A stretch of 64,000 bases of DNA. It comes from Kitasatospora terrestris (GTDB taxonomy: Bacteria; Actinomycetota; Actinomycetes; Streptomycetales; Streptomycetaceae). The stretch lies in assembly GCF_039542905.1 (NCBI RefSeq), contig NZ_BAABIS010000001.1, positions 4,030,001 to 4,094,000 on the forward strand, in the 5' to 3' direction. The notes under the pieces were generated by a model that was given only the letters and a program-made list of their open reading frames with translations, was not told where the DNA came from and searched no databases. Below are positions 41,536 through 50,264 of this stretch, piece by piece. The first letter of the stretch is position 1, and each line of letters opens with the position of its first letter. The translations under genes were made by a program, and so were the position numbers.

Positions 41536-42357
41536 TCAACGACCGAGCTGAGCGAGTACCTCGGCCGGCCGATTGGTGATCAGTGCCTCGACGCCGAGTT
41601 CCAGACAGAGTTCGACATCTTCCGGCCGGTCCACCGTCCACACGTGCACCCGGTGCCCGGCCCGGCGCAGCGCCGTCACCAGCCCGGGGTCGCGGCGCAC
41701 CAGCTCGATGCCCGGTCCGGCGATCCGCGCGCCGCCCGGCAGCGCCCTGGTCCGGCCGATCACCGGCAGCTTCCGCTCCAGCAGGTACACCGTGGGCACC
41801 TGCGGCGCGGCCCGTCGCACCCGGTGCAGCGACAGCTCGGAGAAGCTCATCACCCGCACCGAGGACTCCGCGGGGTCTTTCGGCATCAACCCGAACCGCT
41901 CCAGCACGCGCAGCAGTTCGGCCTCGGTCCGGCCCGCGAACCGGGTCGGGTGCTTGGTCTCGATCGCCAGCTCCACCCGCCGCCCGGCGTCCGCCACCAG
42001 CTCCAGCAGCGCGCTCAGCGTCAGGATCGACGCCGGGATCGGCGCCTGCGGCGACTTCCACGAGCCGAAGTCCAGCTCGGACAGCTGCGCCAGGGTCAGC
42101 GACGAGACCGCGCCCTGCCCGTCCGAGGTCCGGCGCACCGTGCGGTCGTGCACGCACACCAACTCCCCGTCGGCGCTCAGCCGGACGTCGCACTCCAGCC
42201 CGTCCGCGCCCTCCTCGATCGCCCGGGCGTACGCCGCGACGGTGTGCTCGGGCAGGGCGGCGGAGGAACCGCGGTGCGCGATGACCTTCACGGCCGAGCG
42301 GTCGGCCGGGGCGGCTGCGCCGGGAACGGGGAGGGGCTGGGTGTCCACGTCAATCAC
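41536..42357 (-). CDS. Glycerophosphodiester phosphodiesterase
   Basis: A 273-residue TIM-barrel enzyme hydrolysing glycerophosphodiesters to glycerol 3-phosphate and an alcohol. The GDPD signatures are clear: IAHRGSSAALPEHTVAAYAR with the catalytic His, GADGLECDVRLSADGELV with the metal-binding Glu and Asp, VCVHD with the second His, LAIETKHP, and the end VHVWTVDRPEDVELCLELGV. No signal peptide, so it is cytoplasmic. GTG 42357 is used; GTG 42348 is also possible. It is separated by a 274-base gap from the MBL gene on the same strand. Confidence 0.93.
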   Translation of the reverse strand: MIDVDTQPLPVPGAAAPADRSAVKVIAHRGSSAALPEHTVAAYARAIEEGADGLECDVRLSADGELVCVHDRTVRRTSDGQGAVSSLTLAQLSELDFGSWKSPQAPIPASILTLSALLELVADAGRRVELAIETKHPTRFAGRTEAELLRVLERFGLMPKDPAESSVRVMSFSELSLHRVRRAAPQVPTVYLLERKLPVIGRTRALPGGARIAGPGIELVRRDPGLVTALRRAGHRVHVWTVDRPEDVELCLELGVEALITNRPAEVLAQLGR

Positions 42358-42631
42358 CCTACTGGGGCTCCCGTGACGCCCCCGCACCGCCACGGGGAAC
42401 CCGGGGTGAACAGCTCCGCCGGGGCGTGCGCCGGGCCGCGCACCGTGCCCCGACGAGCGCTGCCGAGCGCCCCGGGCACGGCGGCTGCCCATGGCAGGGC
42501 GCTGCCCACGGCAAGGCGCTGGCACTGCCCCTGGCACGGTGCTTCCCATGGCAGCGCCCGGCCGCCGTGCGGTGCCCGGCCGCCATACGGTGCCCGCTCG
42601 CCGTACGGTGCCCGCTCGCCGCGCCGCGTGC
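42358..42631. other. Repeat-rich gap without a gene
   Basis: A 274-base non-coding stretch made of short degenerate repeats such as TACGGTGCCCGCTCGCCG (twice near 42585-42625) and CATGGCAG/GGCGCTG units (42488-42560). No coding or RNA feature is evident. Confidence 0.6.
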
Positions 42632-43225
42632 TCACCGCACCGCGTGCTCGTCCGCCGGGAAGGGGCCGCCGTGGCCCGGCACGATCACGTCGGCCGCCGC
42701 CAGCACCCGCTCCCGGGAGGCCCGCAGCCCGTCCCGGTCCGGCGCCACCGGGTCCTCGGCCGGGCCGTCCGGCCGCCACCACAGGTCCCCGGCGAACGCC
42801 ACCACCCCGTCCGCCGTGCCCGCCAGCAGCGTGATGTCCTCCGGGCTGTGCCCCGGCGTGCGGATCAGCCGCAGCGACGGCGTCAGCTCGTACCCCTCGG
42901 CGTCCCGGTCCACCCACTGGTCGGCCAGGTACTCCGCCTTGTGGTCGTGCACCCGGGCCCGGCCGAAAAGACCGACGTTCAGCACGTTGTCCGGGTGGTG
43001 GTGGCTGAGCACCACGTCGGTCACGTCGTCCGGGCCGTACCCCAGCTCCGCCAGCGGCCCGAGGATCCGGTCGCGGCTCGCCACCATGCCGGGGTCGATC
43101 ACCACCCGGCGGTCCCCGTCCTCGACGAAGGAGACGGTGGCGGCCACCCCGGGGCCGGTGGACAGGGTGTAGCCGGTGGTCAGGATCGTGTAGGCGGCGC
43201 TGCGGCCGACCGGTGCGTCAGTCAT
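42632..43225 (-). CDS. MBL-fold metallo-hydrolase
   Basis: A 197-residue metallo-beta-lactamase-fold hydrolase. The metal site shows VVLSHHHPDNVLN, a HxHxDN version of the usual HxHxDH, with further ligands in RTPGHSPEDITLL, VAFAGDLWW and VIVPGHGGPF. The substitution of the final His by Asn suggests one altered metal site, but this variant is seen in a recognised subgroup. Substrate unknown. ATG 43225 is divergent from a GlxA-type regulator only 101 bases away, so that regulator may control it. Confidence 0.88.
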   Translation of the reverse strand: MTDAPVGRSAAYTILTTGYTLSTGPGVAATVSFVEDGDRRVVIDPGMVASRDRILGPLAELGYGPDDVTDVVLSHHHPDNVLNVGLFGRARVHDHKAEYLADQWVDRDAEGYELTPSLRLIRTPGHSPEDITLLAGTADGVVAFAGDLWWRPDGPAEDPVAPDRDGLRASRERVLAAADVIVPGHGGPFPADEHAVR

Positions 43226-43326
43226 GGCAGCAAGCCTGCCGGGGCGACCGGGACGCGACGAGTGGCCGCCGTGCCACCGATCGCAGGAATCGTGCCAACG
43301 CCCCTCGACCGTGCCAGACTGCCCGG

Positions 43327-44301
43327 ATGCCGCCGTTCCGCAACGTCGCCGCCTACCTGCCGCCCGGAGCCGGACTGCTCGCCGTGGGCGTGGTCTGCGA
43401 GGTGTTCGGCGCCCCGCCCGCCGCCCTGCCGCGCTTCGACTTCGCGCTCTGCACCGACCGGCCGGGCCCCGTCCCCACCGACCTCGGCGCCCCGCTCACC
43501 GTCGAGCACGGCCTCGACCGGATCGCCGAGGCCGACCTGGTCCTCGCCCTGCCCTGGACGGACTTCCGCACCCCGCCGCCGCCCGCCGCGCTCGACGCCC
43601 TGCGCGCCGCCCACGAGCGCGGCGCCCTGGTCGCCGCGCACTGCGTCGGCACCTTCGCACTGGCCGCCGCCGGACTCCTCGACGGCCGCCGCGCCACCAC
43701 CCACTGGCGCTTCGCCGACCTGCTCGCCGAACGCCACCCGGCCACCACCGTCGACCTCGACGCCCTCTACGTCGACGAGGGCAGCGTGGTCACCGGCGCC
43801 GGCGCCGCCGCCGGACTCGACCTCTGCCTGCACCTGGTCCGCCGCGAGTACGGCGCGGCCGCCGCCAACGCCCTCGCCCGGGAACTCGTCGCACCCCCGC
43901 ACCGCGACGGCGGCCAGGCCCAGTACCTGGCCGCCCCCGTGCCCGACGACGGCGACGACGACCGGCTCACCGAGGTCCTCGCCTGGGCCCGTGAACACCT
44001 CGACCGGCCGCTGCCGGTCGCCGAGCTCGCCCGCCGCGCCCTGATGAGCCGCCGCTCCTTCGCCCGCCGCTTCACCGCCGCCACCGGCACGACCCCGCAC
44101 GCCTGGCTGCTCGGCCTGCGCCTGGCCCGGGCCGAGGAACTGCTGGAGACCACCGACCTCCCGGTCGAGGAGGTCGCCCGCCGCTCCGGCTTCGGCAGCG
44201 CCGCGGTCCTGCGCGAACAGTTCGTCCGCCGCCGCGGCGTGCCGCCCCGCACCTACCGGCGCACCTTCACCCGCGCCGAGCCGGCCCCGACCGGCCCGTA
44301 G
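43327..44301 (+). CDS. GlxA-family AraC-type transcriptional regulator (copy 1)
   Basis: A 324-residue regulator with an N-terminal DJ-1/PfpI-like domain (VVCEVFGAPPAALPRF, AAHCVGTFALAAAGLLDGRR and TTHWRFADLLAERHP) and a C-terminal AraC DNA-binding domain with two helix-turn-helices (ELARRALMSRRSFARRFTAA and EEVARRSGFGSAAVLREQF). The nucleophile-elbow Cys typical of the fold is kept (HCVG). The inducer is unknown. It is divergent from the MBL hydrolase gene. Its 3' flank carries 12-bp repeats next to an IS110 insertion. Confidence 0.92.
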   Translation: MPPFRNVAAYLPPGAGLLAVGVVCEVFGAPPAALPRFDFALCTDRPGPVPTDLGAPLTVEHGLDRIAEADLVLALPWTDFRTPPPPAALDALRAAHERGALVAAHCVGTFALAAAGLLDGRRATTHWRFADLLAERHPATTVDLDALYVDEGSVVTGAGAAAGLDLCLHLVRREYGAAAANALARELVAPPHRDGGQAQYLAAPVPDDGDDDRLTEVLAWAREHLDRPLPVAELARRALMSRRSFARRFTAATGTTPHAWLLGLRLARAEELLETTDLPVEEVARRSGFGSAAVLREQFVRRRGVPPRTYRRTFTRAEPAPTGP

Positions 44302-44348
44302 ACCGCCCCGGCGTGCTCGGCCCGCCGCCTCGGAGGGCCCGGCGGAGC

Positions 44349-44396
44349 GCGCCTGCCGGCGTGCCTGCCGGCGCGCCTGCCGGAGCGCCTGAAGCT
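44349..44396. repeat. 12-bp tandem repeats at the IS110 copy 2 border
   Basis: Four consecutive 12-base units of the form GCGCCTGCCGGC (with changes) run up to the left border of the second IS110 element. Confidence 0.75.
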
Positions 44397-44401
44397 CCTA
44401 T

Positions 44402-45571
44402 AGATCGTCAAGCGGTCTGAAGGAGCGGTTGGGGGCTGATTGATGGCTGGACGAGGTGCTTGTAGACCTCGCGGGCGATGAAGCGTTTGAGGCAGCGCAG
44501 GATGTCCTTCTTGGACATGCCTTCGGCGGTGCGACGGGCGACGTATTCGCGGGTGCGTGGGTCATGGCGCATCCGGACCAGGGCGATGACGTGGAGGGCG
44601 TTGTTGGCTTGTCGGTCGCCGCCGCGGTTGAGACGGTGTCGGTGGGTGCGGCCGGAGCTGGCGGGAACTGGGGCGGCCGCGCACAGGTGCGCGAAGGACG
44701 CCTCTGACCTGAGCCGGTCGGAGTTGTCACCGGCGGTGATCAGGAGCTGGGCCGCGGTCTCGGTGCCGACTCCGGACAGTGCGACCAGTTCGGGGGCCGC
44801 CTGGGTGACCAGCGGTTTGAGCTCGGCGTCGGCGTTGGTGATCTCGTCGGTGAGGTACTGGTAGCGGCGGGCCAGGCGCCGCAGCGCGATCCTGACCGCG
44901 CCCGCCGGGTCGTGGGTGTGTGTGCCCGGCCGGGAGCGGGCCAGCTGTCTGATCAGCTCGCTGGTGGGCAGGCCGCGCAGCTTTTCGCGGACCTCTGCGG
45001 GGGCGGTGACGATGAGGTTGCGGATCTGGTTGATGGTCTGGGTGCGGGACTTGATGGCTGAGCGGCGGACGACCCGCAGGGACCGGATGGCCTCCACGAT
45101 GCCGTCGCGGGTCTTGGGTGTGCCGCCGGCCCGGCCGGAGAGCACTGCGGTCGCGGCGGCGTAGGCGTCGACGGGGTCGGACTTGCCGTTGGCCCGGCGG
45201 GCCCTGCGGTCGGGCCGGTCCACGTCGACGACGGTGACCTGGTTCGTCCGTAGGTGGCGGGCGAGTTCGGCTCCGTAGGCGCCGGTGCCCTCCACCCCGA
45301 CGGCCATCAGATCGCCGTGCGAGCGCAGCCAGTCCAGCAGTCGCCGGTAGCCGTCGGGTGTGGTGGGGAACGACTCGGTCGCCAGGTGGCGGCCGATGGA
45401 GTCAATCACGGCGGCCTGGTGGAAGTCGGTGTGGGTGTCGACGCCGCCGACGACCGCTATGTGGTCTGACATGCTGGGCCCTGCTGTCCTTCCGTACGAC
45501 GTGCGGGGGATGGCACGCGCCGGTCGGGCGGCAGGACAAGACTGTGATGGGACCTTTGGCCGGGCTCCTAT
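44402..45571 (-). mobile_element. IS110-family insertion sequence (copy 2, intact)
   Basis: About 1.17 kb. The direct repeat GCTCCTAT at 44394-44401 and 45564-45571 marks the two borders, as expected from IS110 recombination at a short core. The transposase gene is intact and reads leftward. About 100 bases of non-coding leader at the right end (45473-45571) is where a bridge RNA would be encoded. The protein is only distantly related to IS110 copy 1. Confidence 0.75.
44408..45472 (-). CDS. IS110-family transposase
   Basis: A 354-residue IS110 transposase. The N-terminal DEDD domain shows AVVGGVDTHTDFHQAAV, the Glu in GVEGTGAYGAELARHL and KSDPVDAYAAATAVL. The C-terminal Transposase_20 domain shows VALSGVGTETAAQLLI and AAAPVPASSGRTHRHRLNRG, with the Ser that acts as nucleophile in this family. 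It ends in MSKKDILRCLKRFIAREVY. ATG 45472 gives the normal length. No defect is seen. Confidence 0.92.
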   Translation of the reverse strand: MSDHIAVVGGVDTHTDFHQAAVIDSIGRHLATESFPTTPDGYRRLLDWLRSHGDLMAVGVEGTGAYGAELARHLRTNQVTVVDVDRPDRRARRANGKSDPVDAYAAATAVLSGRAGGTPKTRDGIVEAIRSLRVVRRSAIKSRTQTINQIRNLIVTAPAEVREKLRGLPTSELIRQLARSRPGTHTHDPAGAVRIALRRLARRYQYLTDEITNADAELKPLVTQAAPELVALSGVGTETAAQLLITAGDNSDRLRSEASFAHLCAAAPVPASSGRTHRHRLNRGGDRQANNALHVIALVRMRHDPRTREYVARRTAEGMSKKDILRCLKRFIAREVYKHLVQPSISPQPLLQTA

Positions 45572-45705
45572 GAAGTCACAGGCGCCCGACCGGCCGCGTG
45601 CATAGCGGCACCGCTCGGACGGTCGACGATTCAACCGAAGGACAGCCGAAGCGTCAGTCAGAGGGAGGGTCAGACCGCCGAGCGATGCGATCTACATCCT
45701 CACAG

Positions 45706-47073
45706 TCAGAGGGCCTGGAGCTTCGGCTTGTTCAGCGCCGCGACCGAGGCGGTCACCACGCCCGCCACGAGGAAGGAGAACAGCGAGGCCGAGGACCACG
45801 CCTGCGGCGTGAAGTGCACCGCCTCCTGCGCCTTCGTCCAGAAGTCCGTCCACCCGGCGGTGATCGCCGTCGGCGCCAGGAACTGGTACGTGGCGAAGCC
45901 CAGCACCCACGGCAGCAGCATCGACCAGCGGGACGGCGCGTCCTGCCCCAGGTCCCAGCCCCGCCGACCCGCGCCGAAGAAGTAGTCCACCGCCAGCACC
46001 GCCAGCAGCGGCACGAACACCGACCCGATCAGGCCCAGGAACGCGTAGTACGAGTCGGTGAACTCCTGGATCCGCAGCGCCAGCACCGTGGTCAGCACGC
46101 CGATCCCGCCGGTCAGCACCCGGCGGTCCACCCGCGGCAGCAGGTTGTGCACCGACATCGCGGTCGAGTACACGTTGGCGAACGACTGGTCGGTCTCCCG
46201 CACCACCAGCACCAGCAGGAACGCCCAGCCCGCCGCCACCCCGGTGAACGAGGAGAAGATCTTCTCGGGGTCCCCGCCGGACTGCAGCAGCGCGATCAGT
46301 CCCAGCACGTAGCACCACACCTGCGCCACCGTGTAGCCGGAGAACGTCCCCCAGAACGAGGACCGCGCGGTCCGCGCGTGCCGGGTGTAGTCCGCGGCCA
46401 GCGGCACGAACGAGATCGACACCGCGATGATCGCGTCGGTCGCCTTCAGGAAGCCGTCCCAGTTGCCCGCACCCGGGTCCGGGAAGCCCTGCCGGCCCAG
46501 CTGGACCGTGAAGTACACCATCGCCACGCCCACCGCGATCGCCACGTACTTGCGCAGCACCGCGATCGCACCCAGCGGCCAGATGGTCAGCACCGTGGTC
46601 AGCGCACCCGCCAGCACCACGAACAGCCAGCGCCAGCCCTCGGTCCCGGCCACCGTCTGGGCACCCCAGGCGATCACCGTCAGCTCGTACACGCCCCAGC
46701 CGATGCACTGCAGGATGTTCAGCACCGTCGGCACGTACGACAGCCGGGTGCCGAACAGACCGCGCAGCACCGCCATCGCCGGAGCGCCGGTCCGAGTGCC
46801 GATCAGCGCCGCCACACCGAGCATCGCGGTACCGATCGCGGTACCGGCGACGATCGCCGTCACCGCCGCCGCGAAGCCCAGCTCCTGGCCCGGCGCCCCC
46901 AGCACCGTCGCCGCCGAGGTGAAGCCGATCAGCGACACCCCGAGGTTGGCCCAGAGCGCGAACAGCGCCCGGAAGTCGAGGGTGCGCGGCGGCGCGGTGT
47001 CCAGCACCAGCGGCGCCTCGGCACGCGCCGACGAGGTCTCTTCGGAAATTGGGGCAGGCGAAACAGCCGTCAT
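45706..47073 (-). CDS. cytX: CytX-type purine-cytosine permease (probable hydroxymethylpyrimidine transporter)
   Basis: A 455-residue transporter with about twelve spans of the NCS1 purine-cytosine permease family (FALWANLGVSLIGFTSAATV, GWGVYELTVIAWGAQTV, PLAADYTRHARTARSSF). A TPP riboswitch lies directly upstream, so the cargo is almost certainly a thiamine precursor. NCS1 members behind TPP riboswitches are called CytX and are predicted to import hydroxymethylpyrimidine. Excess thiamine pyrophosphate would shut the gene off. ATG 47073 is eight bases downstream of the riboswitch. The gene stands alone; no thi genes are nearby. Confidence 0.88.
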   Translation of the reverse strand: MTAVSPAPISEETSSARAEAPLVLDTAPPRTLDFRALFALWANLGVSLIGFTSAATVLGAPGQELGFAAAVTAIVAGTAIGTAMLGVAALIGTRTGAPAMAVLRGLFGTRLSYVPTVLNILQCIGWGVYELTVIAWGAQTVAGTEGWRWLFVVLAGALTTVLTIWPLGAIAVLRKYVAIAVGVAMVYFTVQLGRQGFPDPGAGNWDGFLKATDAIIAVSISFVPLAADYTRHARTARSSFWGTFSGYTVAQVWCYVLGLIALLQSGGDPEKIFSSFTGVAAGWAFLLVLVVRETDQSFANVYSTAMSVHNLLPRVDRRVLTGGIGVLTTVLALRIQEFTDSYYAFLGLIGSVFVPLLAVLAVDYFFGAGRRGWDLGQDAPSRWSMLLPWVLGFATYQFLAPTAITAGWTDFWTKAQEAVHFTPQAWSSASLFSFLVAGVVTASVAALNKPKLQAL

Positions 47074-47080
47074 GGCCGAT

Positions 47081-47203
47081 ACTCCCTACGCCGGCATTAC
47101 CCGGACAGGTTCCGGCGGTCTGCACCCCCTCGACCGCCCTGGCGTCACCGCCATGGCATACGGTCGAACCGGTGCACTCTCAGCCTGGTTGGTCCAAGCT
47201 CCC
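47081..47203 (-). promoter_or_regulatory. TPP riboswitch (THI element)
   Basis: On the minus strand the region reads GGGAGCTTGG, then GGCTGAGAGTGCACC, a variable arm, and CCTGTCCGGGTAATGCCGGC followed by GTAGGGAGT. These are the conserved P1, J3/2 and TPP-binding segments of the thiamine pyrophosphate riboswitch. It ends just before the transporter start codon, so control is probably at translation initiation. Confidence 0.95.
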
Positions 47204-47414
47204 GCGATTCTTCGGTTACAAGGGCGACAGGCTAACGCCAGGAGGGGAGAGTGCCAAGGCCAAGGGGGTACCCGTCCGTATCCCGGGACCACCGGCAGGG
47301 GTTGTCAGCGGCGCCTAAGCCTTCTCATGGATTCTTCAGGAGGCCGCTTACGGCGCCCGAACCGGCTATGCGAAAAACTATGGGCCAAGGTCCTGTCAGC
47401 TATGGAGGTCGTCC

Positions 47415-49115
47415 GTGAGCACCGAGCACGCGAGTGGTTCCACCGGGCCGGAGGAGCAGCAGAGCTCCACCGGCTCCGAGGCCGTTGCTCCCGCTCCCGA
47501 CACCGCGCCGCCGTCGTACATCGACGCTCCGCCGCCGGTCGTCCCGCCCGCGCCCGCCGCCCCCGCGGCCCCGGCCGCGCCCGCCGCGCCCGCCGCGCCC
47601 TCGCTCGCGAAGGCCGACAGCCCGGAGCCCGCCGCGCCCGCAGCCCCTGGCGCCCCGGTGGCACCCGCCGCCTCGCAGCCGCCGGCCGACCCTTACGCCC
47701 GACCGGCCGAGGGCGCGCCGCAGCAGCCCGCCAACCCGTACGCCGCGCCGGCCGCACCCGCTGCGTCCGCCGTGCCCGCTGCGCCTGTTCCGCCGACCGC
47801 CGACACCGCCGCGTTCGCCCAGCCGGCGCCCGGCACCCACCCCGCCGCCCCGGCCGCTCCCGGTGAGCCGCACCACCCCTTCGGCGCCGGCCAGCCGCTC
47901 GGCGGCTGGGGCCACGGCGCGGGCGGCGGCTCCGGCACCCCCGAGTACCCGTCCGCCTGGGGCACCCCCGCCCCCGGCGGCCCGCAGCCCGGACGCAAGC
48001 GCGGTGGCCTGATCGCCCTGGTCGCCGCCGTCGCCCTGGTGGCCGGCCTGGTCGGCGGCGCGATCGGCGCCGCCAGCCGTGACGGCGGCAGCAGCTCCGC
48101 GGGCGGTAACAGCCACACCAGCACCACCGTCTCCGTCGGCGACAGCAAGCAGAACCTCGACCGCGCCCCCGGCTCCGTCGCCGGCATCGCGGCCAAGGCC
48201 CTGCCCAGCACCGTCACCATCAAGGCCCAGGGCTCCAGCGAGTCCGGTACCGGCACCGGCTTCGTCTTCGACACCGAGGGCCACATCCTCACCAACAACC
48301 ACGTGGTCGCCCCCGCGGCCGAAGGCGGCAAACTGACCGTCAAGTTCTCCGACGGCTCCTCCTACTCGGCCTCCGTGGTCGGCCGCGCCCAGGGATACGA
48401 CGTCGCCGTCATCAAGCTCGACAACCCGCCCACCGGCAAGCTCGCCCCGCTGCCGCTCGGCGACTCCGACAAGGTCGTCATCGGCGACGCCACCATCGCC
48501 ATCGGTGCCCCGTACGGCCTCGAAGGCACCGTCACCACCGGCATCATCAGCGCCAAGGACCGTCCCGTCGCCTCCGGCGACGAGACCGGCGCCCAGGCGT
48601 CCTACATGAACGCCCTGCAGACCGACGCCTCGATCAACCCCGGCAACTCCGGCGGCCCCCTGCTCAACGCCGAGGGCGCCGTGATCGGCATCAACTCCGC
48701 GATCCAGTCCAACAGCTCGGGCTCCGGCCGGGCCGGCTCCATCGGCCTCGGCTTCGCCATCCCGATCAACCAGGCCAAGTGGGTCGCCCAGACCCTGATC
48801 AAGGACGGCACGCCCGTCTACGCGATCCTCGGCGTCCTGCGCAACGACGAGTACAAGGGCGACGGCGCCCAGATCCAGACCTCCGCCGTCAAGGGCACCC
48901 CGCCCGTCACCCCCGGCGGCCCCGCCGACCAGGCCGGTCTCAAGCCCGGCGACGTCATCACCAAGCTCGGCGGCATCTCCATCGACAGCGGCCCGACCCT
49001 GGTCAGCGAGATCTGGACCCACAAGCCCGGCGAGAAGGTCGAGGTCGAGTACACCCGCGACGGCGAGCCCCACAAGACCACCGTCACCCTCGGCGAGCGC
49101 AAGGGCGACAGCTGA
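47415..49115 (+). CDS. HtrA/DegP-like membrane-anchored serine protease with PDZ domain
   Basis: A 566-residue protein. A long Ala/Pro-rich cytoplasmic region (1-195) precedes a membrane anchor (about 197-219, GGLIALVAAVALVAGLVGGA), an extracytoplasmic trypsin-like domain and a C-terminal PDZ domain (GGPADQAGLKPGDVITKLGG). The catalytic triad is complete: His in HILTNNHVVAP, Asp in GYDVAVIKLDN and Ser in NPGNSGGPLLNAEG. Such proteases degrade or refold misfolded envelope proteins. GGAGGTCG precedes GTG 47415. In my memory related genes precede a tRNA-Ser in other streptomycetes, as here. Confidence 0.92.
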   Translation: MSTEHASGSTGPEEQQSSTGSEAVAPAPDTAPPSYIDAPPPVVPPAPAAPAAPAAPAAPAAPSLAKADSPEPAAPAAPGAPVAPAASQPPADPYARPAEGAPQQPANPYAAPAAPAASAVPAAPVPPTADTAAFAQPAPGTHPAAPAAPGEPHHPFGAGQPLGGWGHGAGGGSGTPEYPSAWGTPAPGGPQPGRKRGGLIALVAAVALVAGLVGGAIGAASRDGGSSSAGGNSHTSTTVSVGDSKQNLDRAPGSVAGIAAKALPSTVTIKAQGSSESGTGTGFVFDTEGHILTNNHVVAPAAEGGKLTVKFSDGSSYSASVVGRAQGYDVAVIKLDNPPTGKLAPLPLGDSDKVVIGDATIAIGAPYGLEGTVTTGIISAKDRPVASGDETGAQASYMNALQTDASINPGNSGGPLLNAEGAVIGINSAIQSNSSGSGRAGSIGLGFAIPINQAKWVAQTLIKDGTPVYAILGVLRNDEYKGDGAQIQTSAVKGTPPVTPGGPADQAGLKPGDVITKLGGISIDSGPTLVSEIWTHKPGEKVEVEYTRDGEPHKTTVTLGERKGDS

Positions 49116-49173
49116 CCCGTCCGAAACGGTGTGCACCGAACCCACCCGAACCCGTTAGGCTGGCCTCCGCCGA

Positions 49174-49259
49174 GGAGGGTTGCCCGAGCGGCCTAAGGGA
49201 ACAGTCTTGAAAACTGTCGTGGCCTTGCGTCACCGTGGGTTCAAATCCCACACCCTCCG
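49174..49259 (+). tRNA. tRNA-Ser(TGA)
   Basis: Class II tRNA with acceptor GGAGGGT/ACCCTCC, anticodon TGA at 49208-49210 in the loop CTTGAAA, long variable arm and T arm. CCA is not encoded. Its 3' half is duplicated, inverted, at 34068-34123, identifying this gene as an integration target. Confidence 0.97.
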
Positions 49260-49283
49260 CCGAGGTGGATGAACCACCAGGTC

Positions 49284-49317
49284 AGAGCGGGTGCCGACTC
49301 CGGTCGGCACCCGCTCT
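49284..49317 (+). terminator. Terminator after tRNA-Ser(TGA)
   Basis: A perfect 15-bp stem (49284-49298 with 49303-49317) with loop TCCG, followed by TTTC. Confidence 0.88.
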
Positions 49318-49433
49318 TTCGTCATCCTGTCCCACCGTGTGCACCCCGTGTCCCGGCCCGATCCAGTGCGTGTGGAACATACGTGGAACGTTTCCGGGCC
49401 CCTCACCGATCCCAGGGGACGACCTGGCGGAGG

Positions 49434-49655
49434 TCAGTTCCACGGTTCCCGGTACGGGTTTTCGCCCAGCACCTTCGCCGCAGCCACGCAGAGGTCTTCG
49501 CCGTAGAGCTGGTTGCTGCCCCATTCTGAGCCCCACAGGTCGGACGCAGCCTGGGCCACGGCGCGCCAGCTGTAGTCCTCATCGACTCGCCACGCGCGGA
49601 TCTGATCAGCCATCTCCGGCGTGATCGTCGCCGGATCCACAGTGTTGTGTGTCAT
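49434..49655 (-). CDS. Small conserved streptomycete protein
   Basis: A 73-residue soluble protein (MTHNTVDPATITPEMADQIR, YSWRAVAQAASDLWG, ENPYREPWN). The middle resembles a helix-turn-helix-like segment. As I recall, proteins with the ITPEMADQIRAWR...SNQLYGEDLC pattern are widespread in Streptomyces. No function is known. It lies between the tRNA-Ser and the integrase remnant, where excisionase genes sometimes sit, but it does not look like a known excisionase. Confidence 0.7.
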   Translation of the reverse strand: MTHNTVDPATITPEMADQIRAWRVDEDYSWRAVAQAASDLWGSEWGSNQLYGEDLCVAAAKVLGENPYREPWN

Positions 49656-49697
49656 TCAACCGACCCTACGGACCCTGCGGAGAAGACGGCCATCGGA

Positions 49698-50264
49698 TTA
49701 CGTCTGCGCCTGCCTGCCACCTCGAACGCCCTCATCGAGGTCTTCACCGTTCAGGAAGCGCTCGATGAGGGCGTTCGAGTGCTCCTCACGATCGCTGATG
49801 ACCTTCGCGTAGAACCGGAGGAGCACGGCGATGCTGTGCCCGGCCCGCCGGGCAACCTCGGCCTTGTCCACGCCAGCGGTCAGCCAGCCCGAGACCGCGG
49901 TGTGCCGCGCGGAGTACGGCACGTCAGCGAAGGGGCTGGCGACCTGCTCCGGCGTCAGGACCAGCTTGCGGGCCTCCTTCCACACCTCTGCGGTCTCCTT
50001 GGTGAGGATGAGACCGCCCTCCGCGGCCTGGAATAGGCGCCCGTCTGGCGCGACGCCGAACTCCTCGATGTGCTCCCGCAAGAGCTGGACGAGAACGGGA
50101 GGAATCGGCACCGGCCGTGTGGCACTGCGCGCCCGTCGCTTCAACCCCCGCTTCTCGTGGGACTGCCCATCATCGGTCCACCGCGAGCCGACCCGTGGCG
50201 AACTCCCGTTCAGGAGGAGTTGGCCCCATCCGGACTCTGGAAGGGTGCAGTCGGCCTTACTCAC
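49698..50264 (-). pseudogene. Tyrosine recombinase (integrase), C-terminal remnant
   Basis: About 188 codons of the catalytic domain of a phage/ICE-type tyrosine integrase: LKRRARSATRPVPIPPVLVQ, YSARHTAVSGWLTAGVDKAE with the second catalytic Arg, RRAGHSIAVLLRFYAKV with the conserved His and the nucleophile Tyr. The N-terminal half with the first catalytic Arg is missing. The frame runs directly into the end of an IS5-family copy at about 50260, so the apparent start codon belongs to the IS. It lies beside tRNA-Ser(TGA), whose 3' end is the probable attachment site, and it cannot be functional as it stands. Confidence 0.85.

Noticed and set aside
49434..49655. Excisionase of the tRNA-Ser element.
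   Set aside because: Position would fit, but the protein looks like a widespread streptomycete core protein and lacks a recognisable excisionase fold.
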